A stretch of DNA of 64,000 nucleotides from Podarcis raffonei (GCF_027172205.1 NC_070614.1:45642501-45706500); one strand, 5' to 3'. Counted from the first letter of the stretch, positions 53,075 through 63,584 are shown. The notes: a model not told the origin generated them from the letters alone. Program-made: numbers and translations.

Positions 53075-53205
53075 CCAAGTGTCCCTATTTTCCAGGGACA
53101 TTCCTGATTTAGAGTAGCCATCCGAGTTTCGGATTTGATCCTGGAATGTCCAGCTTTTCCTTAGGAAGTCTCTATTTTCATTGGAGAAATGTTGGAGGGT
53201 ATGGA
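53075..53205. mobile_element. CCCTCCAA-family MITE
   Basis: ACCCTCCAAGTGTCCCTATT to 'ggagaaatgttggagggt', reverse relative to 5615-5748. A fragment of another copy is at 53380-53415. Confidence 0.55.
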
Positions 53206-53551
53206 GTTATTGGACCCTTGAGCCATCTGAAGGCAATCCTGTATAGGGAAGTTTTTTAAAAAAAATGTTTAATGTTTTATTATGTTTTTATGTATGTTGG
53301 AAGCTGCCCAGAGTGACTGGGGCAACCCAGTAAGATGTGTGGGGTATAAACAGTAAAATTATCATTTTGGACTGGGACGTCCCTATTTTCATTGGATAAA
53401 GGTTGGAGGGTATGTGACACTGCTAGTCAGTGTAGACCATATTGCGCCAGATAGCCTGATGTGGTTTAAGGCAGCTCCCCATATTCCTATCACGATTCAG
53501 AGCAGGAGAGGTGAAACAACATGAACATTCTTATTTTTCTGCTGCTGTAGG
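53206..53551 (+). mobile_element. L2-like LINE 3' end and OR upstream region
   Basis: 'aaggcaatcctgtataggga' and 'ggcaacccagtaagatgtgt' (53235-53350) are the L2-like 3' end. The last 30 bp before 53551 ('cttatttttctgctgctgtag') form the probable acceptor of the next OR exon. Confidence 0.6.
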
Positions 53552-54502
53552 GATGGGTCCGACCAGAAGAACCACACAGTAGTGACCCATTTCATTCTCC
53601 TCGGAATCCCCAACACCGAAGGCCTCCAGACCATCCTCTTTGCTGTCTTCTCGGCTTTCTATCTCTGCACTTTGCTGGGAAATCTGACCATTATGTCGGC
53701 CGTCCTCCTCGACTTTCATCTCCACACCCCTATGTACTTTTTCCTCTGCAACCTGGCCATCCTAGACATTGGTTTCTCTTCCGTCACCACTCCCAAAATG
53801 TTATCTATCCTTTGGGGACAAAGCAGGACCATCTCCGTAGGGGGGTGCATGTCCCAGGTCTTCTTCTACCATTTTATGGGTTGTTCTGAGTGCCTGCTGT
53901 ATACTGTCATGGCTTATGATCGCTACATTGCCATCTGTTACCCACTGCGGTACATGGTCATTATGAACTGGAAGGTGTGCATCATCTTGGCGGCAGGTAC
54001 ATGGCTCGCCAGTTCTGTTCAGGGCATCGTTCTCACCACACTCACTTTCACATTGCCTTACTGTGGCCCTAACGTAATAGATTATTTCTTCTGTGATGTT
54101 TTCCCAGTCGTCAAGTTGGCCTGTGCAGATACTACCACCATCGAAGCTGTGGGCTTCAACAATATTGGCATTGTGGGTGTGACCTGCTTCTTCCTCATCC
54201 TCTTGTCTTATGTCCGCATCATTTACTCCATCGCATGGATGAATTCTGGGGAGGGGAGGCGCAAAGCGGCCTCCACATGTGCCTCCCATCTTCTAGTGGT
54301 TACCTTTTTCTTTGGACCCTGTGCCTTGATTTACACCCAGCCGTCTCTGAGTGGGGTCCTGGTCACCCCGGTGCAGATCTTTGGCAATGTTGTTACACCC
54401 ATGCTCAACCCAGTCATCTACACTCTGCGCAATAAGGATGTGAAAGCAGCCCTGAAGAAACTAATGGGGAGGCAGACAGTCCCACAGTTGATGGCACATT
54501 AA
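53552..54502 (+). CDS. OR10D-like: Olfactory receptor, OR10D-like (B), no in-frame start seen
   Basis: 316 open codons of a class II odorant GPCR beginning DGSDQKNHTVVTHFILLGIP. Seen: NTEG (21-24), GN (43-44), LHTPMYFFLCN (57-67), MAYDRYIAIC (120-129), YCGPNVIDYFFCD (170-182), GRRKAASTC (235-243), PMLNPVIYTLRN (283-294). The body is whole, but the only nearby ATG (53553) is out of frame and reaches a stop after nine codons. Compared with paralogue A (ATG-GTTGGA-TCT), four bases are missing after the ATG. Either the start was lost, or the exon begins at 53551 after the TAG acceptor and an upstream exon supplies AT to complete ATG. An AATAAA follows the stop by 33 bp. Confidence 0.88.
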   Translation, partial: DGSDQKNHTVVTHFILLGIPNTEGLQTILFAVFSAFYLCTLLGNLTIMSAVLLDFHLHTPMYFFLCNLAILDIGFSSVTTPKMLSILWGQSRTISVGGCMSQVFFYHFMGCSECLLYTVMAYDRYIAICYPLRYMVIMNWKVCIILAAGTWLASSVQGIVLTTLTFTLPYCGPNVIDYFFCDVFPVVKLACADTTTIEAVGFNNIGIVGVTCFFLILLSYVRIIYSIAWMNSGEGRRKAASTCASHLLVVTFFFGPCALIYTQPSLSGVLVTPVQIFGNVVTPMLNPVIYTLRNKDVKAALKKLMGRQTVPQLMAH

Positions 54503-54535
54503 GGAACATCATGTTCCTAAAGGGTGCATGCTTGG

Positions 54536-54541
54536 AATAAA
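54536..54541 (+). terminator. Poly(A) signal after OR10D-like B
   Basis: AATAAA 33 bp downstream of the stop codon, the clearest poly(A) signal after any OR here. Confidence 0.5.
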
Positions 54542-54578
54542 CATTTTGGCCTTTTATTGAGCATATTTGAGCATATTA

Positions 54579-55219
54579 CAGTGGTACCTTGGTTCTCAAA
54601 CTTAATCTGTTCCGGAAGTCTGTTCCAAAACCAACGTGTTCCAAAACCAAGGCGCTCTTTCCCATAGAAAGTAATTTAAAAACAACCCCTAAAACAGCAA
54701 TTTAACATGAATTTTACTCTCTAACGACACCATTGATCCATAAAATGAAAGCAATAATTAATGTACTGTACTATAAAATAAATAAGACAGTATTGTAGAT
54801 GATAAAAAATTAAAAAAAATTTTTTTTTACCTGCAAAGATGATAGTCATTGTTTAGATGGGGGGCTTTTATCCATTTCCACAGTCACACATTCAATCAAT
54901 CAATCAATCAATCAATCAGTAGCTGGACTGGGTTCCACATAGTCACAAAAACAAATTAACTGAAAAAGCCTCAGAAATAAAAATGCAAAATAAATAGCAA
55001 AAACAAAAGCGCCAAACTCAATCTATTCCGGAAGTCCGTTTGACTTCTGAAATGTTCAAAGACCAAGGCGCAGCTTCTGATTGGTGCAGGTGCTCTGGAA
55101 ACAATAGCCGACAGCTGAACTCGACGTTCAGCTTCCAAAAAATGTTTGAAAACTGGAACACTTACTTCTGGGTTTTTGGCATTTGAGAACCAAGGCATTT
55201 GAGAACCAAGGTACCACAG
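54579..55219. mobile_element. Tigger-like MITE (third type), 641 bp
   Basis: CAGTGGTACCTTGGTTCTCA to 'tgagaaccaaggtaccacag', flanked by TA (54577-54578, 55220-55221). The ends carry repeated 'ccaaaaccaagg'-type text; the interior has a (CAAT)n run at about 54893-54918. No transposase frame. Confidence 0.8.
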
Positions 55220-55221
55220 TA

Positions 55222-55623
55222 CACCTATCCTGGTTGGGCTGCACTGGCTACCAATTAGTTCCTGGGCCCCATTCAAAGTGTTGGTTTTGGTGCTCGCTCT
55301 GACAGCACATATACTAAAGTGTTGGTTTAGACCTACAAAGCCTTAAATGTCTTAGGACTGCAATACCTCAAGGATCGCCTCTCTCCATATGAAACTACCT
55401 GGACCCTGAGATCATCTTGTGAGGCCCTTCTTAGTGTGCTTCCTCCGTGAGAGATCCGGAGGGTGGATCCACATCAACGGGCCTTTTCTGCAGTGGCTCT
55501 CAGTTTGTGCAATGCTCTCCCCAGGGAGGTTTGCCTGGTGCCTTCATTATACACCTTTAGGCGCCAGGCAAAAACGTTCCTCTTTAATCAGGCCATTGAC
55601 TGACTGACATCCAGTGCCCTTTT
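55222..55623 (+). mobile_element. L2-like LINE C-terminal region
   Basis: Encodes LHWLPISSWAPFKVLVL-type text, then KALNVLGLQYLKDRLSPYET and, after decay, RAFSAVALSLCNALPREVCL. It is interrupted by a 28-bp U6 snRNA fragment (55288-55315) and by an L1 at 55639-55927, then ends in the 3'UTR at 55943-56110. Confidence 0.75.
55288..55315 (+). pseudogene. U6 snRNA 5' fragment, retroposed
   Basis: GTGCTCGCTCTGACAGCACA plus TATACT (then AAA) corresponds to the 5' end of U6 snRNA (GTGCTCGCTTCGGCAGCACA, TATACTAAA) with about 3 differences. 13-bp duplications aaagtgttggttt lie at 55275-55287 and 55316-55328. It is a 3'-truncated retrocopy, too short to function. Confidence 0.8.
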
Positions 55624-55638
55624 AAAATGTGTGTGTGG

Positions 55639-55927
55639 AATTTATGGAGCTGGCAGAACTGACTGGGAGAATCCACGATCAGAAAGAAGAGGAGCACCAA
55701 GAAGATTGGAAGAAATTTAAAGACTATTTAGTTAAATATTGTAATATAAGATAATTAGAAGATACCTGAAAGTATCTGATAGGCCTAGGATTAGAATAAG
55801 AACGTTGTATAGTAATATGGATTTAAGCCAATAAGAAAAGAGAGGAAGATAGTAAATTGAAGGAGTTAATTGTTCTTTTTGTTATAAATGTGGAAAATTA
55901 ATATTTTTTTTGAAAAATAAAAAAAAT
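55639..55927 (+). mobile_element. L1 LINE 3' end nested in L2-like LINE
   Basis: Encodes the very end of L1 ORF2 (FMELAELTGRIHDQKEEEHQ, EDWKKFKDYLVKYCN) and a 3'UTR ending in A-rich sequence. A perfect 15-bp duplication, aaaatgtgtgtgtgg, lies at 55624-55638 and 55928-55942. Confidence 0.92.
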
Positions 55928-55942
55928 AAAATGTGTGTGTGG

Positions 55943-56063
55943 GATTATTGGGTTCTTCTTGTTCTTGTTTTTGTTTTTATTATGCATTTTGTGTTTTTCT
56001 GATGTGATTTTATGTTGTGAACCACGAGACCTGCAAATGTAGGGAGGTATACAATTTTTTTAA

Positions 56064-56108
<45 letters not shown>

Positions 56109-56110
56109 TC
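55943..56110 (+). mobile_element. L2-like LINE 3'UTR with (AAT)n tail
   Basis: Continuation of the LINE at 55222: 'tatgttgtgaaccacgagac', 'gggaggtatacaattttttt' and an (AAT)n tail at about 56067-56108. Confidence 0.7.
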
Positions 56111-56802
56111 AGTGTCCTCTTCAAATGTAATCATGAATGTATCACTAGTATATTGCTTTCTGCAGCACGTGGTATGGTGGTCAAGAATCTTGGAGATTTC
56201 TTCTTTTCCCTATCATTCTTAATATAGTAATGGTCCTGTTAGAACAGCCTTTGTCAACGTGGTGCCCTCCAGATGGCTTTGCACAGCAGGTTCCATCACC
56301 CTTGGCCAAGCTGCCTATGGATGATGGGAGCTGTAGTCTGGAAGGAACCAAACTGCTCTAGGATGGATTAGACAGTTGCACTGGTGCACTGCCAGTGAAT
56401 TCACTGGAGCCCCCATTCTTTCGAATGCTTGAATACTGCTACCCCAAACTTGATTCCTCAAGTGAAGGCTTCTGGATGTCTCTGCAGTTGGATCCAGATT
56501 AAGTTAGTCACATTTATGTAAGCTTCTGTTGAACTCAGTGTGATATCCAAGACTAGCTTGAACCCTAGACTAGTCCGCATTGAACCCCATGTGACCAAAG
56601 AACTCAATCCTGAGAAAGCTAAGCAGTCTTGCAACTATAGCCTATTTTTCTTGAGAAGAATACTTCCCACTGGTTTTAATGTGCTGATATGTTTCGTGGC
56701 ATTATACACTGCTGTTCTGGGGGACACAAACATGTTGTCTAGCGATAAGAAGATATCTGCAAAGACCAATTTGGAAACATGAGGAACACAAAGAAGTAAG
56801 GT

Positions 56803-56843
<41 letters not shown>

Positions 56844-57539
56844 CTTCAGAACTGAGACACAGCCTGATTTTAGTTGGACCCAACATTTGTCTTTAGCAGA
56901 AGCAGTGATGGTAGGGGGAAATGGTCAAATAATCTCTGGACGTCAGTGTCTAACCACTAGGGATATTTTCCAGTTAAAATATACCATACCAGTTGGGAGT
57001 CCAGGACATCTCCTCCCAAACTACATACGAACCAAATGAAATGATTTACATAAGAGAGGAGATGAATTTGGGCAAATGTCGTCTATGCAAAATTTCATTA
57101 TTCTTGTTTTAGTCTCCATTTATTAATTTCTGAATGACCTTTCGTGTATGTCTCACAAGGTGTTTTATCAATGTACCATAAAACAACTAAGATAGTTTTT
57201 CCAGCTTGATGAAAAAGTCTCTGCTGCAGGTGTTTATTTTATATTATTTTAATGCCTACCTTCTGTTGTGTTTTTTCCATTCTCTTGTTTGGTGGGATTT
57301 TATTTCTTATGTTTCAGACTCACTTTGCCATCTTGAGAAATATGAGTTAAACCTGGGTTTAACTATTTCCAATGCATATAATTTTAAATGCCCTGCCTTG
57401 CTTTTGTATGCTGACTTGATCCCATTTTATTGCTTATTTGTATTTGTTATTCAAAGCATTTGTATTTCATAGTCATAATATAAAATCCCATTAAAACAAA
57501 AGTACAATGATTTACTTCAAGGGGAGTAATAATACCACT
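56111..57539. other. Intergenic, mostly unassigned
   Basis: 56250-56360 is an old hAT MITE ('gccctccagatggctttgca' / 'gatgatgggagctgtagtct'). A (CT)n tract lies at about 56812-56838. The rest, including frames 56540-56782 and 57206-57472, has no recognisable domain. Confidence 0.45.
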
Positions 57540-58205
57540 CTATTCTGCCTTGGTCAGACCACACCTGGAATACTGTGTCCAGTTCTGGGTACCACAATTT
57601 AAGAAGGATGTTGAGAAGCTGTAACACAGGCTTCCTCAACCTCAGCCCTCCAGATGTTTTGAGGCTACAATTCCCATCATCCCTGATCACTGGTCCTACT
57701 AGCTAGGGATCGTGGGAGTTGTAGGCCAAAAACATCTGGAGGGCCGAGGTTGAGGAACCCTACTGTAACAAGTGCAGAGGAGGGCAACCAAGATGATCAT
57801 GGATCTGGAAACCAAGCCTTATGAGGAATGGTTGAGGGAGTTGGGTATGTTTAGCCCAGAGAAGAGGAGACTGAGAAGGGATATGACAGCCATCTTCAAA
57901 TATCTCAAAGGCTGTCACATGGAAGATGGAGCAAGCTTGTTTTCTCATGCTCTGGAGGCTTGGACCTGAATCAAAGGCTTCAAGTTACAAGAAAGGAGAT
58001 TCTGACAGCAAAAGCTGTTCAATAGTAGAAGAGTCTCCCTCGGGAGGTTGTGGACTCTCCTTCCTTTGGAGGTTTTTAAGCAGAGGTTAGATGGCCATCT
58101 CTCATGGATGCTTTAGGTGAGATTCTTGCATTGCAGGGGGTTGGACTAGATGATCCTTGGGGTTCCTTCCAGCTCTACAATTCTGCTCTATGATTCTATG
58201 TTATG
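57540..58205 (+). mobile_element. CR1 LINE 3' end with nested hAT
   Basis: 'ccacacctggaatactgtgt', 'gcagaggagggcaaccaaga', 'gaggaatggttgagggagtt' and the terminal 'gctctatgattctatg' are classic CR1 3' text. A hAT MITE at 57627-57762 splits it. It probably lacks coding capacity. Confidence 0.85.
57627..57762. mobile_element. hAT palindromic MITE in CR1
   Basis: Inverted arms ('ccctccagatgttttgaggc' / 'ggccaaaaacatctggaggg') with perfect 8-bp duplications CTGTAACA (57619-57626, 57763-57770). Same family as 35673-35808. Confidence 0.92.
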
Positions 58206-58336
58206 ATTATTATTTTCCTTTTTTTGTAGGTTTGCATTTTCATAAAACTCTTTTTTTTTAAAAAAAAGGATATATGTGAAAGCTGTCATTCTCAATCCTG
58301 AAAGGACTGCAATGATGATGATAATGAGGTGTTACA
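58206..58336. other. Short intergenic stretch
   Basis: T-rich and A-rich runs near 58215-58268; nothing else recognised. Confidence 0.4.
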
Positions 58337-58588
58337 CCATGGGTAAGCAAACAAAGGCCTGGGGGCCGGATCCGGCCCAATCGCCTCCTCAATCTGGCCC
58401 ACGGACGGTCCAGAAATTGGCGTGTTTTTACATGAGTAGAATGTGTCCTTTTATTTAAAATGCATCTCTGGGTTATTTGTGGGGCATAGGAATTTGTTAA
58501 TTCCCCCCCAAAAAAATATAGTCCGGCCCCCCACAAGGTCTGAGGGACAGTGGACCGGCCACCCTGCTGAAAAAGTTTGCTGACCCCT
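58337..58588 (-). mobile_element. hAT (Charlie-like) MITE, copy 3
   Basis: Reverse orientation, 'ccatgggtaagcaaacaaag' to 'agtttgctgacccct'. Duplications gtgttaca / gtgttatg (58329-58336, 58589-58596) match at 6 of 8, so it is an older copy. Confidence 0.85.
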
Positions 58589-58631
58589 GTGTTATGCAAT
58601 ATACTTGAACTATTAAGAGCTGTTTCTTATA

Positions 58632-58849
58632 CAGTGGTACCTCGGGTTAAGAATTTAATTTGTTCTGGAGGTCCGTTCTTAACATGAAACTGTTCTTAAC
58701 CTGAGGTACCACTTTAGCTAATGTGGCCTCCTGCTGCTGCTGCCACACAATTTCTGTTCTCATCCTGAAGCAAAGTTCTTAACCCAAGGTACTATTTCTG
58801 GGTTAGCTGAGTTTGTAACCTGAAGTGTCTGTAACCCGAGGTACCACTG
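58632..58849. mobile_element. Tigger-like MITE (family A), reverse
   Basis: CAGTGGTACCTCGGGTTAAG to AACCCGAGGTACCACTG, 218 bp, TA on both sides. Confidence 0.88.
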
Positions 58850-59967
58850 TATAAGCAATCAAAGAGCCATAGCGATATGATCACTGGGGTCTTAGACACT
58901 TCAATTTACTTGAAATAGTAACATCTCAAAGGAGTTTGCTTGGAGATGGCATTTTTGTTTGTCACTGTGTTTCTGGTGTGATAGGGCTTTAAGGAATATA
59001 AATGCATTTGGGGTTGAGGGAGACAGAGAGAGGCACCACATGGGGCCACAGCCACAAACCATTCTGAGGGAATCCTAGTGGGTGCAAGTGCCTCATGTTG
59101 GGAGGAACCAGAGAGCATTCAGCAACTCTTAAATTGTCAGCATGTGAGAGTGCCTGAGCCAAGTCGTGCTGCGGATGCGGATAAGGAGGAAGAGGCAGGG
59201 AGGAGAGTGACACAGAAGAGGAGGAACACAGAAGAGACAAAGAAAGTGCGGCAGTTGAAAAGGTGAAGAAAGAGGGACGCGGGAAGAAGATGGAGGAGGT
59301 AGAGAGAAAAGGAGCGAGCGTCAAGGGGAAACAGTGCTGCTTCGGTGAGGACAATGAAGAGCAGAAAAGAGGAAGAATGATAGGATGGAAAGGGAGCCAG
59401 AAAGTGAGAAAGGGGTGAAAAGGCTGGCAGGAATGGAAACTGTACAAGATGAGATAGGAGAGGAAACTCTATAAGGGAAGAGAGTGGTTGGAGGAAAGAC
59501 AAGAAAGAGGGAGAGGGGGGAAATGCAGGCAGGGGAGAACATGTATAGAAATCAAAACAAGAGTTTCATCCTGTGATGAAAGGGAGCAACCATACTCTTT
59601 GAGTAAGGTCTGCAGAACAAGAGACCTTCTGGGGGTTTGCAGACTTCTGGGTCTGAAGGTAGGGTTAGAGCTGACATAACGAAGACCATGAAAAGGATGT
59701 CAGGAATACCACAGCTGAATGCAACAGTAGCAAAAGAGGATTCTAAACTTAAGAAGAGCTGGACTTATCTTCTGAACAGATTCCATCTTTGGAGAGGCTT
59801 CTTATCTCTCCACCAAGAGCAGATGGCCAGCAGACACTTTGAGATAAGGTGTCTTCCAATTGTTTATTAGACCAAGTTGAAAGAACTTCTCTTAACTCCC
59901 TAGTTGTGTTACCATTCTTCTTAGCCTTAGAGGCAAAGTCTGTGGTTGAGATATGTTTGTACTAGAA
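58850..59967. other. Intergenic, purine-rich, unassigned
   Basis: About 59180-59540 is strongly purine-rich (GA/GGA text) on the plus strand, giving long open pyrimidine-coded frames on the minus strand (59447-58989, 59502-59137) that look compositional. No domain or named repeat. Confidence 0.45.
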
Positions 59968-60215
59968 TATGGGTAGGCAAACTAAGGCCCGGGGCCCAGA
60001 TCCGGCCCAATAAACTTCTAAATCTGGCCTGCGGATGGTCCGGGAATCAGTGGGTTTTTACATAAGTAGAATGTGTCCTTTTATTTAAAATGCATCTCTG
60101 GGTTATTTGTGGGGCATAGGAATTCATTCATTCCCCCCCCCCAATATAGTCCAGCCCCCGCAAGGTCTGAGGGACAGTAGACAGGCCCCCTGTTGAAAAA
60201 GTTTGCTGACCCCTT
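59968..60215 (-). mobile_element. hAT (Charlie-like) MITE, copy 4
   Basis: Reverse orientation, 'tatgggtaggcaaactaagg' to 'gtttgctgacccctt', with perfect 8-bp duplications TACTAGAA (59960-59967, 60216-60223). Confidence 0.92.
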
Positions 60216-61406
60216 TACTAGAATAAAGGGCTGAGATCAAGAGTTATTGATGCTTACCATCATTTCTCAAACACAGAATGATCTAAGTTAGGCTGCAATT
60301 CTATACTCACTTGAATGGCGTCACAAAACATCTTAACACTCTGTAGAAAAATTTCTGAAAGAGGAGATAAAGCTGTTTGTGCACTAATTTGGAAGCATTC
60401 TAATGAACAGACTAGTAGGTAACTGGTTCCTAGTGGACAGGACATTCACCAGAACATCTTGGTTACTGTTCTTTACTGTATTAAGATGGATAACCAGGGT
60501 GCTTAGCATGCCCCTGTAGAGTAAAATTGCATCATTTAATATATCTGTGTTCATTATTTATTTGGATTCTGAAGCATCCCCATGAACAAAATCTTGAACC
60601 AAAAAGATTTGCATATTTGTGTGCAATGTATGAGTATGAGTCAGGAGATCCTTGATCTTTCTGTGTGTCCTCAGACGAGTCATTTTGTGACCAAACTTGC
60701 TGAATTTTTTGTAATGTTAATACCGATAAAACACTTTGAGATCCTTGGGGGGGAAAAGAAATATACAGAAGCCGTATGTCTTGACGTATGTCCAGAATGC
60801 CTTTGTCTCATCCCTGAGCAACACAGCCACAATATCTTCCCTCAAGTGGGACCTGCAACAAATTGCTTTAGTGTATTCCTGCTCAAGCCAATGTGAAACA
60901 GGGGCCTGATGTTGCTTTTAAGATCACATATAGTGTGTGGTGGAGAAGGGGCACCTTTTTTCAGCCCCTTCTCACCCAAAGGACCTTTACCTGCTATGCT
61001 ATGTGGTATTAAAGTATGCTGTGCTATACAGAGCAATACATTAGCAATCCTCATACAAGAAGGAAACCAACATTAAGGGCAGATCCACACCATATATTCA
61101 GAGAATCTCCAATGCACATTTAAAACATTTGACTACCCCACCCAGTCTTGTGGTTTTCCCCTCACAGAGCTACAGTTCCCAGTACCCTTAACAAACTGCA
61201 GTTCCCAGGATTCTTTGGGGGAAAGTCATGTGATATAACTGTGCATTGGATGTTCTTGAAGTGTACAGTCTAGATCTCCCCTAAGAAATTTCATCAAGGG
61301 CCTGATTAGCTCATGACTCATAACTTTTGTTCTGCATGTTGTTGTTGCTAGTTCTGTTCTTCACCCCTTACTTACTGACGATGCCCATGATTTTTACATT
61401 ACAGAG
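60216..61406. other. Intergenic upstream of OR10G-like B
   Basis: 61080-61270 is the palindromic MITE type ('gagctacagttcccagtacc' / 'ctgcagttcccaggattctt'). 60224-61079 has no named repeat or gene. 'tttttacattacag' at 61391-61404 is the probable acceptor for the next OR exon. Confidence 0.5.
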
Positions 61407-62330
61407 ATGGAATACAAAAATCAAACTCCATTGACTGAATTTGTCCTTGTTGGCTTTCCATACCCCAAGAACTTGGTGGGTCCTTTATTCATCTTCTTCC
61501 TGCTTATCTACTTACTGACCCTCCTCGGAAACTTTCTGATTTTGTTGGTTGTGATGTCCAATCCCCAGCTCCACAAGCCCATGTACTGGTTCCTTTGCCA
61601 CCTGTCCTTCTTGGACATGACAGTCTCCACTGTGATTGTCCCCAAGGTGATTGCTGGGTTTCTAGAGGGTGGTGGGAGCATCTCCTTTGGGGGCTGTGTG
61701 TGCCAACTCTTCTTCTTCCACTTCCTGGGCTGCACAGAATGCTTCCTCTACACTCTGATGGCCTATGACCGTTTCCTGGCCATTTGCAAGCCACTCCATT
61801 ATGGCACCATCATGAACCGTAGGACGTGCCTCTTCCTCGCCATGGGTACCTGGCTTGGTGGCTGTCTTCACTCTGTGATGGAGACAGCCCTTGTTTTCCG
61901 CCTGCCCTTTGGGTGGAGAAACCAGGTGAACTATATCTTCTGTGATATCCCGGCAGTGCTGAAGCTGGTTTGTGCCGACACGGCACTCAACGAGGTGGTA
62001 ACCATGGTTGATGTTGGCTTTGTAGCCACCACTTGCTTCTTTCTCATCCTGACTTCCTACGTGTACATTTTATCTGCCATACTGAAAATCCGCAGCACTG
62101 AAGGGCGCTGGCGAGCGTTCTCCACCTGCTCAGCTCATCTTACTGCGGTGGTGACTTATTATGTGCCACTTGTTTTCATTTATCTGAGACCAGGATCGCA
62201 GGATCCATTGGACGGGGTAGTGGCTGTGTTCTACACTTCACTGACTCCACTTCTGAACCCCATAATCTATACTCTAAGGAACAAAGATATAAAAGTTGCC
62301 CTTCTAAAACTGATGGGGAGGGCACTCTAG
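61407..62330 (+). CDS. OR10G-like: Olfactory receptor, family 10, OR10G-like (B)
   Basis: Intact 307-residue class II odorant GPCR. Seen: NQT (5), FVLVGFPYP (12-20), GN (41-42), LHKPMYWFLCH (55-65), MAYDRFLAIC (118-127), CDIPAVLKLVCADT (179-192), GRWRAFSTC (233-241), YLRPGSQDPLDGVVAVFYTS (259-278), PLLNPIIYTLRN (281-292). As in copy A, the ECL2 PYCGP cysteine is absent (PFGWRN) although its usual partner (Cys189) remains, and DRY is DRF. The ATG lies two bases after an acceptor-like 'acattacag', fixing the start. Downstream-most member of the alternating 10D/10G array. Confidence 0.95.
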   Translation: MEYKNQTPLTEFVLVGFPYPKNLVGPLFIFFLLIYLLTLLGNFLILLVVMSNPQLHKPMYWFLCHLSFLDMTVSTVIVPKVIAGFLEGGGSISFGGCVCQLFFFHFLGCTECFLYTLMAYDRFLAICKPLHYGTIMNRRTCLFLAMGTWLGGCLHSVMETALVFRLPFGWRNQVNYIFCDIPAVLKLVCADTALNEVVTMVDVGFVATTCFFLILTSYVYILSAILKIRSTEGRWRAFSTCSAHLTAVVTYYVPLVFIYLRPGSQDPLDGVVAVFYTSLTPLLNPIIYTLRNKDIKVALLKLMGRAL

Positions 62331-63091
62331 TATGGAGCTCTGCGTGGTCCATGTGGTGCAATGGATTGCAGCGCAGGCTGGTATCTGCCATGGAATCCCT
62401 CGATGTGAGAAGCTATTCTTTGTAAACAATTGTTTGCAGATGTAATCAACTCACAGGAATGGGGATGAATCTTGTGAAACATTAGAGTAAGAGGTTTCAT
62501 GAGACTGGAGTCCAGCAGTGACCAGGACACCAAATCAGAATCTACAGGGCCACTGATTAGGTACCCAATGAATCTGACGTTGGGAGATGAGAGGCTGCTG
62601 AACCAAGGTCCATAGCTATTAGCCATGATTGCTATGCTGGGCTTTCACAGTCAGAAGAGGTAATGCTTCTCCATACCAGTTGCTGAAAACCACAGGAGGA
62701 GAGAGTGACCTTGCATTCTGGTCCTGCTTATGAGTTTCCCAGAGGCATCTGGTTGGTCACTGAAAGAACAGGGTTCTGGACTAGATGGGCTATTGGCCTG
62801 ATCCAGCAAGCTCTTCTTATGTTCTTACTTTAGAACCAGACCCAGGACTCCAATAAGAATCTTTGAGGAACTGAGTGCCTCTCACACTATACCAGAAGTG
62901 GCCACTGAAGCAACATGGATGGGGCACTGTTGCTCTCCCAACTTATTAACAGAGCGCTTACAGAGAAGGGAAGGGAGCTTGGACTGGTGCAACATGTGGT
63001 GTTGGGCTCCTTGGATGGGCCCCTCCGCCATGCACTGCACCAGGCCAAGCTCTCTGCGTGTCACATCTCCCCTTTCACTCTCAGTGACCTA
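62331..63091. other. Intergenic, LINE-tail-like repeat
   Basis: 62735-62830 ('cccagaggcatctggttggt', 'gatccagcaagctcttctta') is the dispersed repeat also at 32718 and 48890. The rest is unassigned; the frames here have no domain. Confidence 0.45.
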
Positions 63092-63338
63092 CAGTGGTAC
63101 CTCGCAAGACGAATGCCTCGTAAGACGAAAAACTCGCAAGACGAAAGAGTTTTTCATTTTTTGAGTTGCTTCGCAAGACGAATTTCCCTATGGGCTTGCT
63201 TCGCAAGACGAAAACGTCTTGCAAGTTTGTTTCCTCAATGCATTCCTATGGGAATCCGTGCTTCGCAAGATGAAAAATTCGCAAGACGAAAAAACTCGCA
63301 GAACGAATTAATTTCGAACGAATTGCGAGGTACCACTG
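63092..63338. mobile_element. Tigger-like MITE (fourth type), CGCAAGACGAA
   Basis: CAGTGGTACCTCGCAAGACG to 'cgaattgcgaggtaccactg', 247 bp, TA on both sides (63090-63091, 63339-63340). Interior built of repeated 'tcgcaagacgaa'. It shares only the outer 12 bases with family A. Confidence 0.85.
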
Positions 63339-63584
63339 TACTGTGTTGGGAAACCAGGAGAAAAATGGTGCCTCACCGGCCACAACTGCACTACACGATC
63401 AACCCAATGGCACAGGGAATGTGAGGGGCAAGGCACCAACCTTCATGCTCTTTAAAAGTCTGTAGTCATCCAAAAATGGGGACGGAGGATAAGAAATGTT
63501 GCCACGAGGCAGATGCTAAAAAATCCCAGAGTATCATCAGAAGAAGTAGCTCACCAGAAAATGTGAGAGGCTAGGACCTCCTAC
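63339..63584. other. Intergenic, unassigned
   Basis: Nothing recognised; ends with the left Sauria SINE target duplication (63571-63584). Confidence 0.4.

Noticed and set aside
55288-55315. Functional U6 snRNA gene
   Set aside because: Only the first about 28 bases are present, with target duplications and no promoter.
59137-59502. Minus-strand Leu/Ser/Pro-rich frames as a gene
   Set aside because: They follow from the purine-rich composition of the plus strand.
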